42,488 bases of DNA from Planctomycetota bacterium (GTDB lineage Bacteria > Planctomycetota > JACOTG01), in the NCBI GenBank assembly GCA_016178505.1, contig JACOTG010000313.1:1-42488 (forward strand). The letters run 5' to 3'. Below the pieces are notes generated by a model that saw nothing but the letters and a program-made list of their open reading frames with translations, was not told where the DNA came from and ran no database searches. Positions 1 through 8,702 of the stretch are shown here, piece by piece (within the stretch, counting starts at the first letter, position 1; every line of letters begins with the position of its first letter). The position numbers and the translations under genes are program-made.

Positions 1-120
1 CTTCGCGAGTTCCGTCAGGTCGTCGGTGAAGATGAAGCCGACGCCGATGACGAGATCCATCTTCTCCGCCGCGAGCAGCCGGAGTCCGGCCTCGCGAGTC
101 GCGGCGCCGTCGAAGGCTTC
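1..120 (-). pseudogene. BMP-family (BmpA/PnrA-like) substrate-binding lipoprotein fragment
   Basis: Read on the minus strand from 120 towards the window edge, the frame encodes a peptide ending in MDLVIGVGFIFTDDLTELAK, preceded by REAGLRLLAAEK. This matches the well-known segment of BMP lipoproteins (periplasmic nucleoside-binding subunits of ABC importers), where a short helix precedes a DLVIGVGF-type strand. That segment normally lies 80-100 residues into the protein. Here the sequence upstream in the same frame is not BMP-like, because it is the 3' end of the glycosidase gene in another frame. The signal peptide, lipobox and first lobe are therefore missing. It could be a decayed gene, or a short product starting at the ATG at 60-58. 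The 3' part lies outside the window. The family call rests on about 40 residues. Confidence 0.55.
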
Positions 121-3100
121 AGTTGCCGGAAAGCGGCGCCGCCGGGGTGACGTAGATCTCGTCGATCGACCAGCCCTTCTCGGAGTGGCCCGCGGTCGAC
201 GTGAGACGAACGTGTCGCGCGGCCTTCGCGGCAAACGTGATCTTCAATTCGCCGGACTTCGCCTGCTCCGTCGCGTCCGCCTCGCTGAGGGCGGCGACCC
301 GCTCCCACGCACGACCGTCGGCCGAGACTTCGATCGTCACGCCACGTGGAAACTCCTCGCGCTCGTTTCGGAAGTCCAATGCGACACCGGCGATCGCGGA
401 CACGCGGCCGAGGTCGAGGTCGAACCGGTCGCCCCCCTTCAGGGCGCGGCCGAGCGACCAGCGCGTGAGCTCCTGCCCGTCGAAGGCGAGCGGCGTCACC
501 ATCACGGCGGGCAGGCGAACGTCGCACGCGCTCGCGGTCGCCGACCAAGCGTCGCACGGGAGCCCGCGGCCGCGCGTGGCCTTGGCCGACACGCACGCAT
601 CGACGCGCTTCGACTTCGTCGACGAAGGCGGAGCAATCGATTCGATCCATTTCGACAGGTCGAGCGTGTTGCCGACCTCGAGGATGAACGGCTCTGCGAG
701 CGCGATCGACGGCGAATCGGCGTCGCGCGCGACGCGACGTAACGCGCGCTCGCCGCCCGCCTCGCCCCCGAACGTGCGGGTCACTCGCAGTGCGAGCCAG
801 TGCTTGTCGGGGATGAAGTCGAGCGTCGCCCAGAAGCTCGAGAAGAAGAGCGGCAGGTGCAATTCGGTCAGCGCCGACGGCAGGCGCGGCGCGAGATAGA
901 GCGTGCCCGCCTCGAGATCGATCGTCGCGCCCGATAGCGCATTCAGCACGTGCCAGCTCGCCGGGCAGGTCATGTACGTGACCAGGCCGCCCTGTGCGCC
1001 GCACGGTGCGTCGTAGCAAAGCGACTGATCCCACGGACTGCGATTGATCGGCCACGACACGTCGTAGACGCGCCGCAGCACGTCGATGCCGTCGTCGACG
1101 TAGCCCTCGTTGATCGCCTCGCAGCCGAGGTAGGGCTCGTGCTGCAAGAGGAAGCAGCTCGTGGTCGCGAGCTTGCCCTCGGGCGTCACCTCCATCGGCG
1201 GCACCGGGTAGAACGGCTTCAGGTGTCGCGCGATCAGCTCCCGCACTTCGGAATCGATGACGTCGGCGGGAAGCGTGCGCGGAAGCCCCGCGAGTCGCGC
1301 GAGCCAATCGCCCGCGAGCGACGCGACGAACGAGTTCGCGTTCACGTTTGGCTCCTCGCCGTCCTTCGCACGCCGCCACTTCACGAAGAACTTCCCGTTC
1401 CACAGCCGGTCCATCGTGCTCTTCTGCACGAGCGCGAACCGATCGGTCCACGCCTTCGCCGTCGCCCCTTCACCTTGCACGCGCGCGATTTCCGCCGCGG
1501 CCTCGAGTGCGCCGAGCGTGCAGCTCGCGGAGTAGACGAACGCCCCGCGCGGAAGCTGCTCGTAGTCGTAGGTGCTCCCGCCCTCGGGAATCGCGTCGCC
1601 GTCCTGATCCGCCTTCTCGAGGAACGCGACCGCGCGCTTCGTGTGCGGCCACATCCGGTCGAGGAACGCGTGATCGCCGGTCCATCGGTAGAGCTTCAGC
1701 ACCTGCAGGATCCACGAGCACGAGAGGTCGGGCCAATCGGTGATGCCGTAGCCGACGTCCGGATCGCCCACCGTCTCGTGCACGTTGCCGACGAAGTGCG
1801 TGATTCGGCCGTCGTCCTGCTGAGCCGCGGCGTACATCTCCAGCTCGGTGCGATCGAGTTCCGGAAAGAGATCCGTGTAGATCGCGTGCGCGGCCATGCG
1901 CTGGTCCATCGTGCCGAGCGCGCCGCCCATGTCGATCGGGCTCTCGAGGACCGAGAAGCGGCCGTCCTTCGTCAGCACGGTGTTCGAGAACAGCGTGAAC
2001 GCGTCGTTCACGAGCTTCTGCTTCAGCCACTGCGGGAGGTTCGACGCCTCCAGGAGAGACTGCCAGTCGCGCGTGTCGCGGAAGAGCCGCTCGCGCTCCG
2101 TCGTCGCGTATCGCGCGATCGCGGCCGCCGACGTGAATCGGCTTGCATAGTAGTTTCCCTGGTCCGACCACGTCGCGTGCTCTTCCGTCTCCGGGCGCTC
2201 GGCGGACAGCGACTCCGCCCGGAGCGCGATCGCGCCGCCGGAATCCTCGAGCCGAAGCTCGTGAATCGACCACCAATAGTGCGCGTCACGGCCCAGTTGC
2301 ACGATGCGGATCGCGCGGACGGGCGAGCCCGGGAGCGACACGCTCAGCCGATCGTTCTGAATTGCGGCGCGCGTCGCCTGTTCGTCCGCTTCGGCGAGCG
2401 TCGCCCACGTCGAGAGATCCGTCGAGCCCTCGACACGGTAGCCGCGCGGAAAGTCATTTGGCGATTTTACGCACTCGAGTGTGAGGTGCGTCGGTGACTT
2501 CGTCGTCCCCTCTCCGAAATCGACGGTGAAGGAGTCACCCGTCATCATCGGCCGATCCGTGGACCATCGCGTGTCCGGATCGCCGTCGATCGCCTTCGCG
2601 ACGTCGTTCGAGTACGCAGTGAACTTTCCCGTCGGCACCTCCTCCCGCTTCCCAGTTCGGTGCGTCGGCAGGTGCCACGCCAGCACGAAGCGCACGGTGC
2701 GTTCTCGACCGGGCAGGATGCGCGTCGTCGCCGCGATGGCGCCGGCCGGCTGATGCGGCGAGACGACGAGCTCGCGCGCTGGGTCGAGAGTTCCGCGCTC
2801 GACGAAGTCGCTCCAGAACGGAATCGTCGGGGCCGCCGCGTCCCACATCGGATACGAGGTCGTCGTCGTGCTCGAGTCGCCGAGCGCGGCGAGCACGTAT
2901 TCGCCCACGGTGTTCTGGCGATCGTCGTCGTAGTTCTGCGCGGTGACGAACTGCAGTCCCGAGAGCGGCTTGTCGTTGAAGACCTCTTGTCGGTTTCCCT
3001 TCGTCGAATCCAGCGGATGACCGCCGCGACCGCCGAAGCCGAGCAGGTTGGGCCACGACACGAGCACCGATGTCTGCACTTCCCACGTGCTCGTGTTCTG

Positions 3101-3574
3101 CAGCGTCACGGAAAAGATGGCGACCGGCAAGCTCGACGAATCGACGTCGTGCGGGATGAGCGGCGAGAACGCGTCGAGCGTCACGCGAATCGGAAGCTCT
3201 TTGTCCGTGTAGCGAACGGTCGCCATCGGGAACCAGCCCGAGAAGTCGGTTTCCGCGACGTTGGAGACGCCTTCGAATTCGTCGCCGCTCGCGAGGCGCA
3301 GCAGCTTCGCGGCGCGCTTGCCAGCCCACCGAGTCTGCACGGCGAAGAACCCACCGCGGAGCCAACCCGTCGGCCGGTCCCAATTGTGGTTGCCCGTGAA
3401 ATTACCGAGCGAGCCGTCGGTCAAGATCTCCAACTTGCCGCAGCCGATGCCGCCGAGCGGCACGCCGCTTTTCCATCGCTCGCTGTGGACGATGCCGAGG
3501 TCCTGACGAAGCTGCGCCGATGCGTTCGCTGCGGCAAGCGCGACGACGCACGCGATCCCGACCCGTTCTCGCAT
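119..3574 (-). CDS. Secreted GH116-type glycoside hydrolase with two F5/8 type C (discoidin) domains
   Basis: The 1151-residue protein starts at ATG 3574, chosen because an AGGAGA ribosome site lies 8 nt upstream and a signal peptide (MRERVGIACVVALAAANASA) follows; an upstream in-frame start at 3649 lacks both. After the signal comes a GH116 N-domain (GVPLGGIGCGKLE), then a discoidin-like domain at about 315-450, then the alpha-helical catalytic domain (DUF608). By alignment from memory to human GBA2 and the Thermoanaerobacterium enzyme, E544 (VLESP) is the nucleophile and D670 (STYDYE) the acid/base. The usual His-Asp pair reads His-Glu (VHETVGDP). A second discoidin domain fills about 1020-1145. 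The family cleaves beta-glucosides or beta-xylosides; the discoidin domains probably bind glycans. A possible -10 (TAGAAT) lies at 3609-3604 with no clear -35. It is divergent from the GT28 gene. Confidence 0.88.
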   Translation of the reverse strand: MRERVGIACVVALAAANASAQLRQDLGIVHSERWKSGVPLGGIGCGKLEILTDGSLGNFTGNHNWDRPTGWLRGGFFAVQTRWAGKRAAKLLRLASGDEFEGVSNVAETDFSGWFPMATVRYTDKELPIRVTLDAFSPLIPHDVDSSSLPVAIFSVTLQNTSTWEVQTSVLVSWPNLLGFGGRGGHPLDSTKGNRQEVFNDKPLSGLQFVTAQNYDDDRQNTVGEYVLAALGDSSTTTTSYPMWDAAAPTIPFWSDFVERGTLDPARELVVSPHQPAGAIAATTRILPGRERTVRFVLAWHLPTHRTGKREEVPTGKFTAYSNDVAKAIDGDPDTRWSTDRPMMTGDSFTVDFGEGTTKSPTHLTLECVKSPNDFPRGYRVEGSTDLSTWATLAEADEQATRAAIQNDRLSVSLPGSPVRAIRIVQLGRDAHYWWSIHELRLEDSGGAIALRAESLSAERPETEEHATWSDQGNYYASRFTSAAAIARYATTERERLFRDTRDWQSLLEASNLPQWLKQKLVNDAFTLFSNTVLTKDGRFSVLESPIDMGGALGTMDQRMAAHAIYTDLFPELDRTELEMYAAAQQDDGRITHFVGNVHETVGDPDVGYGITDWPDLSCSWILQVLKLYRWTGDHAFLDRMWPHTKRAVAFLEKADQDGDAIPEGGSTYDYEQLPRGAFVYSASCTLGALEAAAEIARVQGEGATAKAWTDRFALVQKSTMDRLWNGKFFVKWRRAKDGEEPNVNANSFVASLAGDWLARLAGLPRTLPADVIDSEVRELIARHLKPFYPVPPMEVTPEGKLATTSCFLLQHEPYLGCEAINEGYVDDGIDVLRRVYDVSWPINRSPWDQSLCYDAPCGAQGGLVTYMTCPASWHVLNALSGATIDLEAGTLYLAPRLPSALTELHLPLFFSSFWATLDFIPDKHWLALRVTRTFGGEAGGERALRRVARDADSPSIALAEPFILEVGNTLDLSKWIESIAPPSSTKSKRVDACVSAKATRGRGLPCDAWSATASACDVRLPAVMVTPLAFDGQELTRWSLGRALKGGDRFDLDLGRVSAIAGVALDFRNEREEFPRGVTIEVSADGRAWERVAALSEADATEQAKSGELKITFAAKAARHVRLTSTAGHSEKGWSIDEIYVTPAAPLSGN

Positions 3575-3666
3575 TCTCGATTCTCCTGGTGAGGCCGAGG
3601 CGCATTCTAGAGTCCACGCCGCGATCAGACCTTGAAAATCGCCGATCACGACCCTAGCGTCTGCGC

Positions 3667-4788
3667 ATGCTTCGGCGAATCCTCATCGTCTCGGCGTCGG
3701 CCGGCGCTGGACACGTTCGTGCCGCGCAGGCGCTCGAGAAGGCGTTCGCGGTGCGGCACCCGACGATCGAGACGCGCCACGTCGACATTCTCGATTTCAC
3801 GCATCGCGCGTTTCGGAAAGCGTACGCGCGAGGCTATCTGCTTCTCGCGAACCGATTGCCGGCGCTGTGGGGCTACGCGTACGCTCAATTCGATCGGCGC
3901 AAGGTCGACGCGAAAAAGGCCAAGGTGATCTCGGTCTTCGATCGCATCGAGTACCGCGCGTTTCGGCGCGAGGTCGAGGCCTTTGCGCCGGACGCGATCC
4001 TCGGCACCCATTTCTTGCCGGCGGCGATCCTCGATCCGGAGCGTGGCGGCGACGGATTCGGCGTGCCGCTGTCGCTCGTCGTCACGGATTTCGACGTGCA
4101 CTCGCAGTGGATCCATCGAACGGTGTCTCGCTACTTCGTGGGATCCGACGAGGTCGCGTTCCGGCTCGCGGCGCGAGGCATCGCGGCCGACCGAATCGAG
4201 GTGACGGGGATTCCCATCGATCCCGTGTTCGCCGAGCACGCGGATCGCGACCGGATTCGGACGCGACTCGGTCTTCGCGACGGGGTCTTCACCGCGCTCG
4301 TGATGTCGGGCGGGCTCGGCATGAAAGGGATCGCAGCGACCGTCGCGGAGGTGCTGAAGCTTCCGCCGCCGCTCGAGGTGCTCGCCGTCTGCGGGCGAAA
4401 TCGCGAAGCCGAAGCAGCGGTGCGCGCGCTCGCTCCGGCGGACGGCGTCCGCCTCCACGCGTTCGGCTTCGTCGACGCGATCCAAGACCTCATGGTCGCC
4501 GCCGACGTCGCGGTGACGAAGAGCGGGGGCCTCTCGGTGTCCGAGTGCCTCGCCCTTCGACTGCCGATGATCGTCTGGTCGCCGATTCCGGGCCAGGAAG
4601 AGCGGAACGCCGACACCCTCCTCGAGGCCGGCGCCGCGCTGAAGGCCGTCGACCTCGATTCGCTTCGGTACAAGATCGCCAAACTGCGGGCCGAGCCCGC
4701 GCACCTCGCCCGCATTCGCAACGCCGCCGCCGCGATCGCGCGCCCCGACGCCGCCTTCGCCATCGCCGATTCCGTCGCCGCTCGCTGA
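3667..4788 (+). CDS. GT28-family glycolipid glycosyltransferase (MGDG synthase / UgtP-like)
   Basis: This 373-residue cytoplasmic, membrane-associated enzyme is likely to transfer a hexose from a nucleotide sugar to diacylglycerol. The N-terminus (ILIVSASAGAGHVRAAQALE) is the glycine-rich acceptor loop typical of MGDG synthases and diacylglycerol glucosyltransferases. THFLPA and LVVTDFDVHSQWIH follow, the latter being the family's TDF-H-W motif. The C-terminal Rossmann domain has VMSGGLGMKG and the donor-binding segment TKSGGLSVSECLALRLPMIV. Length is normal for the family. No Shine-Dalgarno sequence precedes the ATG. A TTGAAA / 17 nt / TAGCGT pair (3632-3660) would place the transcript start on or beside the ATG, so translation may be leaderless. 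The donor sugar cannot be read from sequence. Confidence 0.88.
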   Translation: MLRRILIVSASAGAGHVRAAQALEKAFAVRHPTIETRHVDILDFTHRAFRKAYARGYLLLANRLPALWGYAYAQFDRRKVDAKKAKVISVFDRIEYRAFRREVEAFAPDAILGTHFLPAAILDPERGGDGFGVPLSLVVTDFDVHSQWIHRTVSRYFVGSDEVAFRLAARGIAADRIEVTGIPIDPVFAEHADRDRIRTRLGLRDGVFTALVMSGGLGMKGIAATVAEVLKLPPPLEVLAVCGRNREAEAAVRALAPADGVRLHAFGFVDAIQDLMVAADVAVTKSGGLSVSECLALRLPMIVWSPIPGQEERNADTLLEAGAALKAVDLDSLRYKIAKLRAEPAHLARIRNAAAAIARPDAAFAIADSVAAR

Positions 4789-4910
4789 CCTTTCGGATTT
4801 TCTCGAAACTCCGATCGCAGGCGTGTCGTCGATGGGGCCTCGTTTTTCCCGGGGCCCACCGGAACGTCCAAACGTCCAACGGTCTTCGACTGAGATCAAG
4901 GAGAGACGTC

Positions 4911-7900
4911 ATGCATCGCTTCGCGTCGCTCGGACGAATGCTCGCCACCCTCGCCTCCTCCCTCCTCCTCTTTCCCGCTGCGACGCCCTGCCCGGCGTTC
5001 GCGGAGGACGGCGTCGTGCTCGCGCCGGACGGCGGACGGCTCGACGCGCTCGACCCCGACGGCAACGTCGTCGGGCCCTGCCCTCTCCGGCACACGGACG
5101 TGGCGGTCGAGATCTCGGGCCCGTTCGCTCGCGTCACGGTCACGCAGCTCTTCGCGAATCCGTTCACGGACAAGATCGAGGCCGTCTACACGTTCCCGCT
5201 CTCGGATCGCGCCGCGGTCGACCGGATGCGAATGACGATCGGCGATCGCGTCGTCGAGGGCGAGGTGCACGAGCGATCGGTAGCGCGCGCGACGTACGAG
5301 GCCGCGCGGGCGCGCGGTCACGTGGCGAGCCTCCTCGAGCAGGAGCGGCCGAACCTCTTCACGCAGTCGGTCGCGAACATCGAGCCGGGCGTCGAAGTGC
5401 GCATCGAGATCTCCTCGGTCGAGATCCTCGAGCCGAAGGACGGCCAATGGTCCTTCACGTTTCCGATGGTCGTTGGCCCGCGCTACGTGCCGGGCTCGCC
5501 GAACGCGACGCCGGCTGCTTTGCCCACGGGATTCTCGGCGCGACGCGGCGCGATCCTCCTCGCTCCGGCAAAGTTGACGATCGGAAACGCCGGCGACGTC
5601 GCGACGCTCGGCACCCTGCAGCTCGGAAAACTCCACGCGCTCCTCGGCGCGGCCACGCCGATTCGAGCCCTGAACGAACATGCGGCCGCGCTCTGGTACG
5701 CGTTCGAGGCTGCTTATCCCGACGGCTCGAAAGAAAGTGGCAGCCTCTACGTCGACGGAACCGGCGAAATCGGAGGCCGCTGGTTCTTCACCGATCCGAA
5801 AGTGATCGCGGCAATGGGGACGGGGTTCAGCCCGGACACCGATCGCGTTCCGGACGCGAGCCGCGTCACGCCCGAGCCCGTACGGCCGGGAACGCGCGCG
5901 GGCCACGACATCTCCCTCCACGTGACAATTGACACGGGCGGGCCCGCCCTCACCGATCTGCGCTCGGCGCTCCACGAGATCGACGAGGCGACGCAAGGCG
6001 ACCGCTCGGACGGTACGCCCCGAAAAGTCTCGATCGAGCTTCGAAAGAAGAACGAGATTCCGAACCGCGACTTCGTCCTCACGTGGAAGGAAGCGGCCGC
6101 GTCGATCGAGGACGCACTCCTCGCGCACACCGACTCGCGCGGCGGCTTCGTCACGCTGATGCTGCAGCCGCCCGCTCGCATCGACGCGCGCACCGTCGTT
6201 CCGCGCGAGGTCGTGTTCGTGCTCGACACCTCCGGATCGATGTCGGGGCTTCCCATCGAAAAGGCGAAAGCCGTGATCGCGAAGGCGATCGATGGGCTTC
6301 GCGCGCTGGACACGTTCAACCTGATCACGTTCTCGGGCGACACGCACGTGCTTTGGACCGAGCCGCGGCAGGCGACGGACCGGAATCGCGGCGAGGCGCA
6401 GGCGTTCCTCGCCTCGCGGACGGGCGGCGGTGGCACCGAGATGATGAAGGCGATCGAGACGGCCCTCGCGCCGACCGCGAATCGCGACGCGAAGGCCGGC
6501 ACCGCGCCGATCCGCATCGTGTGCTTCCTCACCGACGGATTCGTCGGCAACGACCTCGAGATCATCGACGCCGTGAAGCGGTACGCTGCGACGACGCGCG
6601 TCTTCTCGTTCGGCATCGGCAACTCGGTCAATCGCTTTCTCCTCGACGGCATGGCGCGCGCGGGACGCGGCGCGGTCGAGACCGTTCTCTTGAACGACGA
6701 CGCGGACGCGAAGGTCGCGCGGTTCGTCCGTCGAATCGAAACGCCGGTCCTCACCGACGTCGAAGTCGAGTTCAGCCCGAACCTCGAAGTGACCGACGTG
6801 GTGCCCGCTCGCGTCCCCGACTTGTTCGACGAGCAGCCGATCGTGGTGCACGGCCGCTTCCGCGGGCCGCGGACCGGCACCGTCACCGTGCGCGGCAACA
6901 CCGGAGCCGGCCCTTGGAGTCGAGTCATCCCATTCGAGCTCCCCGCCGCCGAGCCCGCGCACGACACGATCGCAACGTGCTGGGCGCGCGCGACCGTCGA
7001 CGCGATCCTCGGTCGCGACCTCGCCGCCGTGCAGCGCGGTGACTTCTCCCCCGAGTTGAAGAAGCAGGTCGTCGCGCTCGGCGAGACGTTTGGCATCCTC
7101 ACGCCGTTCACGAGCTTCGTCGCCGTCGAGAAAATGACCGTGACGATCGGCGGCGCGCCGCGGCTCGTCAGCGTTCCGGTCGAGATGCCGGATGGCGTGT
7201 CGTACGAGGCGGCGTTCGGCGAGGTCGGGTTCGGAGGTGGTGGAGCGGTCTTGATCGGCTCGACGTGTGCCGCGTCGGCGCCGGCGCAGCAGGCAGGCTT
7301 CGCTTCGGGACGCGGAGCGACGATCGAACGCCTCGGTGCTGCGAAAACGAAGCACGCCGTCGCGGAGAGCCTCGATCTCGGCCTCGTGAAAGGCGAGAAC
7401 GACGAAGAGCGGGAACCGCTTCTGCGCGCGGCCGCAAAGGTGCCCGCCGACGGCGATCCATCGTTCCTGTTCCGGGAGCGAGCGGTGGTCGCCATCGCCC
7501 ATCTCGCCGATGCCGGCAAGAACGACGAGGCGTTGAAGCTCGCGCAATCCCTCGTCGCTCGCGACGCCGAGTTCCCGTTGGGCCTCGCACTTCGCGACGC
7601 GCTCGCCGACCAAACGCTGGGCGAGGAGACGCGCAAGAGTCGCATCGCCTCCGCGCGCGACGTCGCGACGAAAGCCATCGACTCCGGCGTGCGCCAGCGG
7701 AAGCTCTCGCTGCGGCTCGATGCGCGGCTCCTCCCGCTCACGGCCGGCGTCTACGACGGGCCCGCGCCCTCGGGCGTGACGTTCGTCGACGGCGGCGTGG
7801 TCGTGAGCGTGACCGTTGCGCAGCTCGACGACGCGACGATCGATCGCTTGAAGAAAGCGGGGCTGGTCGTGCAGACGACGGCGCGCACCGTCAACCTCGT

Positions 7901-7985
7901 CATCGGCGTCGTACCGATCGGCAAGGTCGCCGATCTCGCGCTTCTCGACGATGTCCGGCGAGTCGAGCCCACGCAGATGAAGTAG
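4911..7985 (+). CDS. Secreted VIT and VWA domain protein
   Basis: The 1024-residue protein has an AAGGAGAG site upstream of ATG 4911 and a signal peptide ending near AFA-ED (about residue 31). The VIT domain (about 50-190) includes the family's conserved stretch TFPLSDRAAVDRMRMTIGD and a YEAARARGHVASLLEQER segment like that in inter-alpha-trypsin inhibitor heavy chains. The VWA domain (about 430-600) has an intact MIDAS metal site: DTSGS at D439, the Thr of GGGGTEM near 505 and the Asp of LTDGF near 541. The rest is a C-terminal region of unrecognised fold, partly helical. Such proteins are exported and bind proteins in a metal-dependent way; no sortase signal or membrane anchor is seen. It is probably monocistronic, since a strong hairpin follows. 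An imperfectly placed tandem copy of AACGTCCA (4863-4878) lies in its leader. Confidence 0.88.
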   Translation: MHRFASLGRMLATLASSLLLFPAATPCPAFAEDGVVLAPDGGRLDALDPDGNVVGPCPLRHTDVAVEISGPFARVTVTQLFANPFTDKIEAVYTFPLSDRAAVDRMRMTIGDRVVEGEVHERSVARATYEAARARGHVASLLEQERPNLFTQSVANIEPGVEVRIEISSVEILEPKDGQWSFTFPMVVGPRYVPGSPNATPAALPTGFSARRGAILLAPAKLTIGNAGDVATLGTLQLGKLHALLGAATPIRALNEHAAALWYAFEAAYPDGSKESGSLYVDGTGEIGGRWFFTDPKVIAAMGTGFSPDTDRVPDASRVTPEPVRPGTRAGHDISLHVTIDTGGPALTDLRSALHEIDEATQGDRSDGTPRKVSIELRKKNEIPNRDFVLTWKEAAASIEDALLAHTDSRGGFVTLMLQPPARIDARTVVPREVVFVLDTSGSMSGLPIEKAKAVIAKAIDGLRALDTFNLITFSGDTHVLWTEPRQATDRNRGEAQAFLASRTGGGGTEMMKAIETALAPTANRDAKAGTAPIRIVCFLTDGFVGNDLEIIDAVKRYAATTRVFSFGIGNSVNRFLLDGMARAGRGAVETVLLNDDADAKVARFVRRIETPVLTDVEVEFSPNLEVTDVVPARVPDLFDEQPIVVHGRFRGPRTGTVTVRGNTGAGPWSRVIPFELPAAEPAHDTIATCWARATVDAILGRDLAAVQRGDFSPELKKQVVALGETFGILTPFTSFVAVEKMTVTIGGAPRLVSVPVEMPDGVSYEAAFGEVGFGGGGAVLIGSTCAASAPAQQAGFASGRGATIERLGAAKTKHAVAESLDLGLVKGENDEEREPLLRAAAKVPADGDPSFLFRERAVVAIAHLADAGKNDEALKLAQSLVARDAEFPLGLALRDALADQTLGEETRKSRIASARDVATKAIDSGVRQRKLSLRLDARLLPLTAGVYDGPAPSGVTFVDGGVVVSVTVAQLDDATIDRLKKAGLVVQTTARTVNLVIGVVPIGKVADLALLDDVRRVEPTQMK

Positions 7986-8008
7986 CGGCTCGACTCGAGC
8001 TCTCTTCC

Positions 8009-8048
8009 GAAGCCCGGCCGGGCTGGCTAGGAGGTCCGGCCGGGCTTC
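8009..8048 (+). terminator. Rho-independent-like terminator after the VIT-VWA gene
   Basis: A perfect 13-bp inverted repeat, GAAGCCCGGCCGG at 8009-8021 and its complement at 8036-8048, encloses a 14-nt loop and is followed by TTCTGTT. It begins 24 nt after the VIT-VWA stop codon and lies upstream of the DinB gene, so it would insulate the two. The T-tract is poor, which is common in high-GC genomes. Confidence 0.7.
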
Positions 8049-8106
8049 TTCTGTTGGCGGCAACCCGCCGGTTATCATTCGCGCGCACAATCAACCGGAG
8101 GAATCC

Positions 8107-8607
8107 ATGCCGACCGCAACGAAAGCGAAGACGACGCCGTTCGTCGCCGTGGACGCGTTCGTGAACGCGTATGCCATCAACAATCGCATCACGCGATTCC
8201 TCATCGAGAGCCTCGCCGAAGAGGCGTGGCGTGCCGAGCCGCCGGGCGGCAAGGGTCGCACGATCGCCGCGATCGTGTCGCATCTCCATAACGTGCGGGT
8301 CATGTGGCTCAAGGTTGCGGCCAAGGGAACGAGGATCCCCGAGCAGCTCGAGCGCGCGACCGTGACGCCTCGCGAGGCGCTGAAGGCGCTCGATGCAAGC
8401 CACGACGCGATGTCGGCGCTGCTGAGATCGGCGCTCGGAAGCGACGGTCGCATCAAGGGCTTCAAGCCGGACGTCGCGGCGTTCTTCGGCTACCTCGTCA
8501 GCCACGACGCGCACCACCGCGGCCAGATCGCGATGCTCGCGCGCCAGACCGGCCACGCGCTCCCGAAGTCCGTCGACTTCGGCATGTGGGAGTGGGGCAA
8601 GCGCTGA
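8107..8607 (+). CDS. DinB-fold (DUF664-like) protein
   Basis: This 166-residue protein has the four-helix DinB fold, a likely metal-dependent thiol-transferase-type superfamily. The histidines match the usual three-His metal site: H59 in VSHLHNVRV and H133/H137 in SHDAHHRGQI. The helix with RFLIESLAEEAWRAEPPGGKGRTI is characteristic of the group. A GGAGGAATCC sequence gives a good ribosome site before ATG 8107. Its substrate is unknown. The gene sits alone after a strong hairpin, and the next gene starts 95 nt downstream. Confidence 0.85.
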   Translation: MPTATKAKTTPFVAVDAFVNAYAINNRITRFLIESLAEEAWRAEPPGGKGRTIAAIVSHLHNVRVMWLKVAAKGTRIPEQLERATVTPREALKALDASHDAMSALLRSALGSDGRIKGFKPDVAAFFGYLVSHDAHHRGQIAMLARQTGHALPKSVDFGMWEWGKR

Positions 8608-8702
8608 GCGTGGTTGTGGTGCCGCCGTTCGAAGCAGACAATGCGGCGGTCATCCGCACCGAGAATTCGGTCGATCGACTTCGACCCTCAGAGGCGCCGC
8701 GC

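Noticed and set aside
15..1451. Long minus-strand open frame inside the glycosidase gene
   Set aside because: It is arginine-rich with no family resemblance and lies in another frame of a gene with clear GH116 and discoidin motifs. Such frames arise from high GC.
1904..1906. Apparent Asp in place of the GH116 nucleophile (TMDQRM)
   Set aside because: On closer comparison with GBA2 this Asp matches the substrate-binding Asp, and the nucleophile is the conserved Glu in VLESP (E544).
4839..4862. Possible terminator hairpin after the GT28 gene
   Set aside because: Only about 5 bp pair, and the T-run lies in the loop rather than after the stem.
3646..4899. 417-residue minus-strand frame opposite the GT28 gene
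   Set aside because: Its composition is Arg/Asp/Glu-rich mirror coding of a well-supported gene, with no domains.
4896..8090. 1064-residue minus-strand frame opposite the VIT-VWA gene
   Set aside because: It is an antisense shadow. The plus frame has a signal peptide, VIT and an intact MIDAS.
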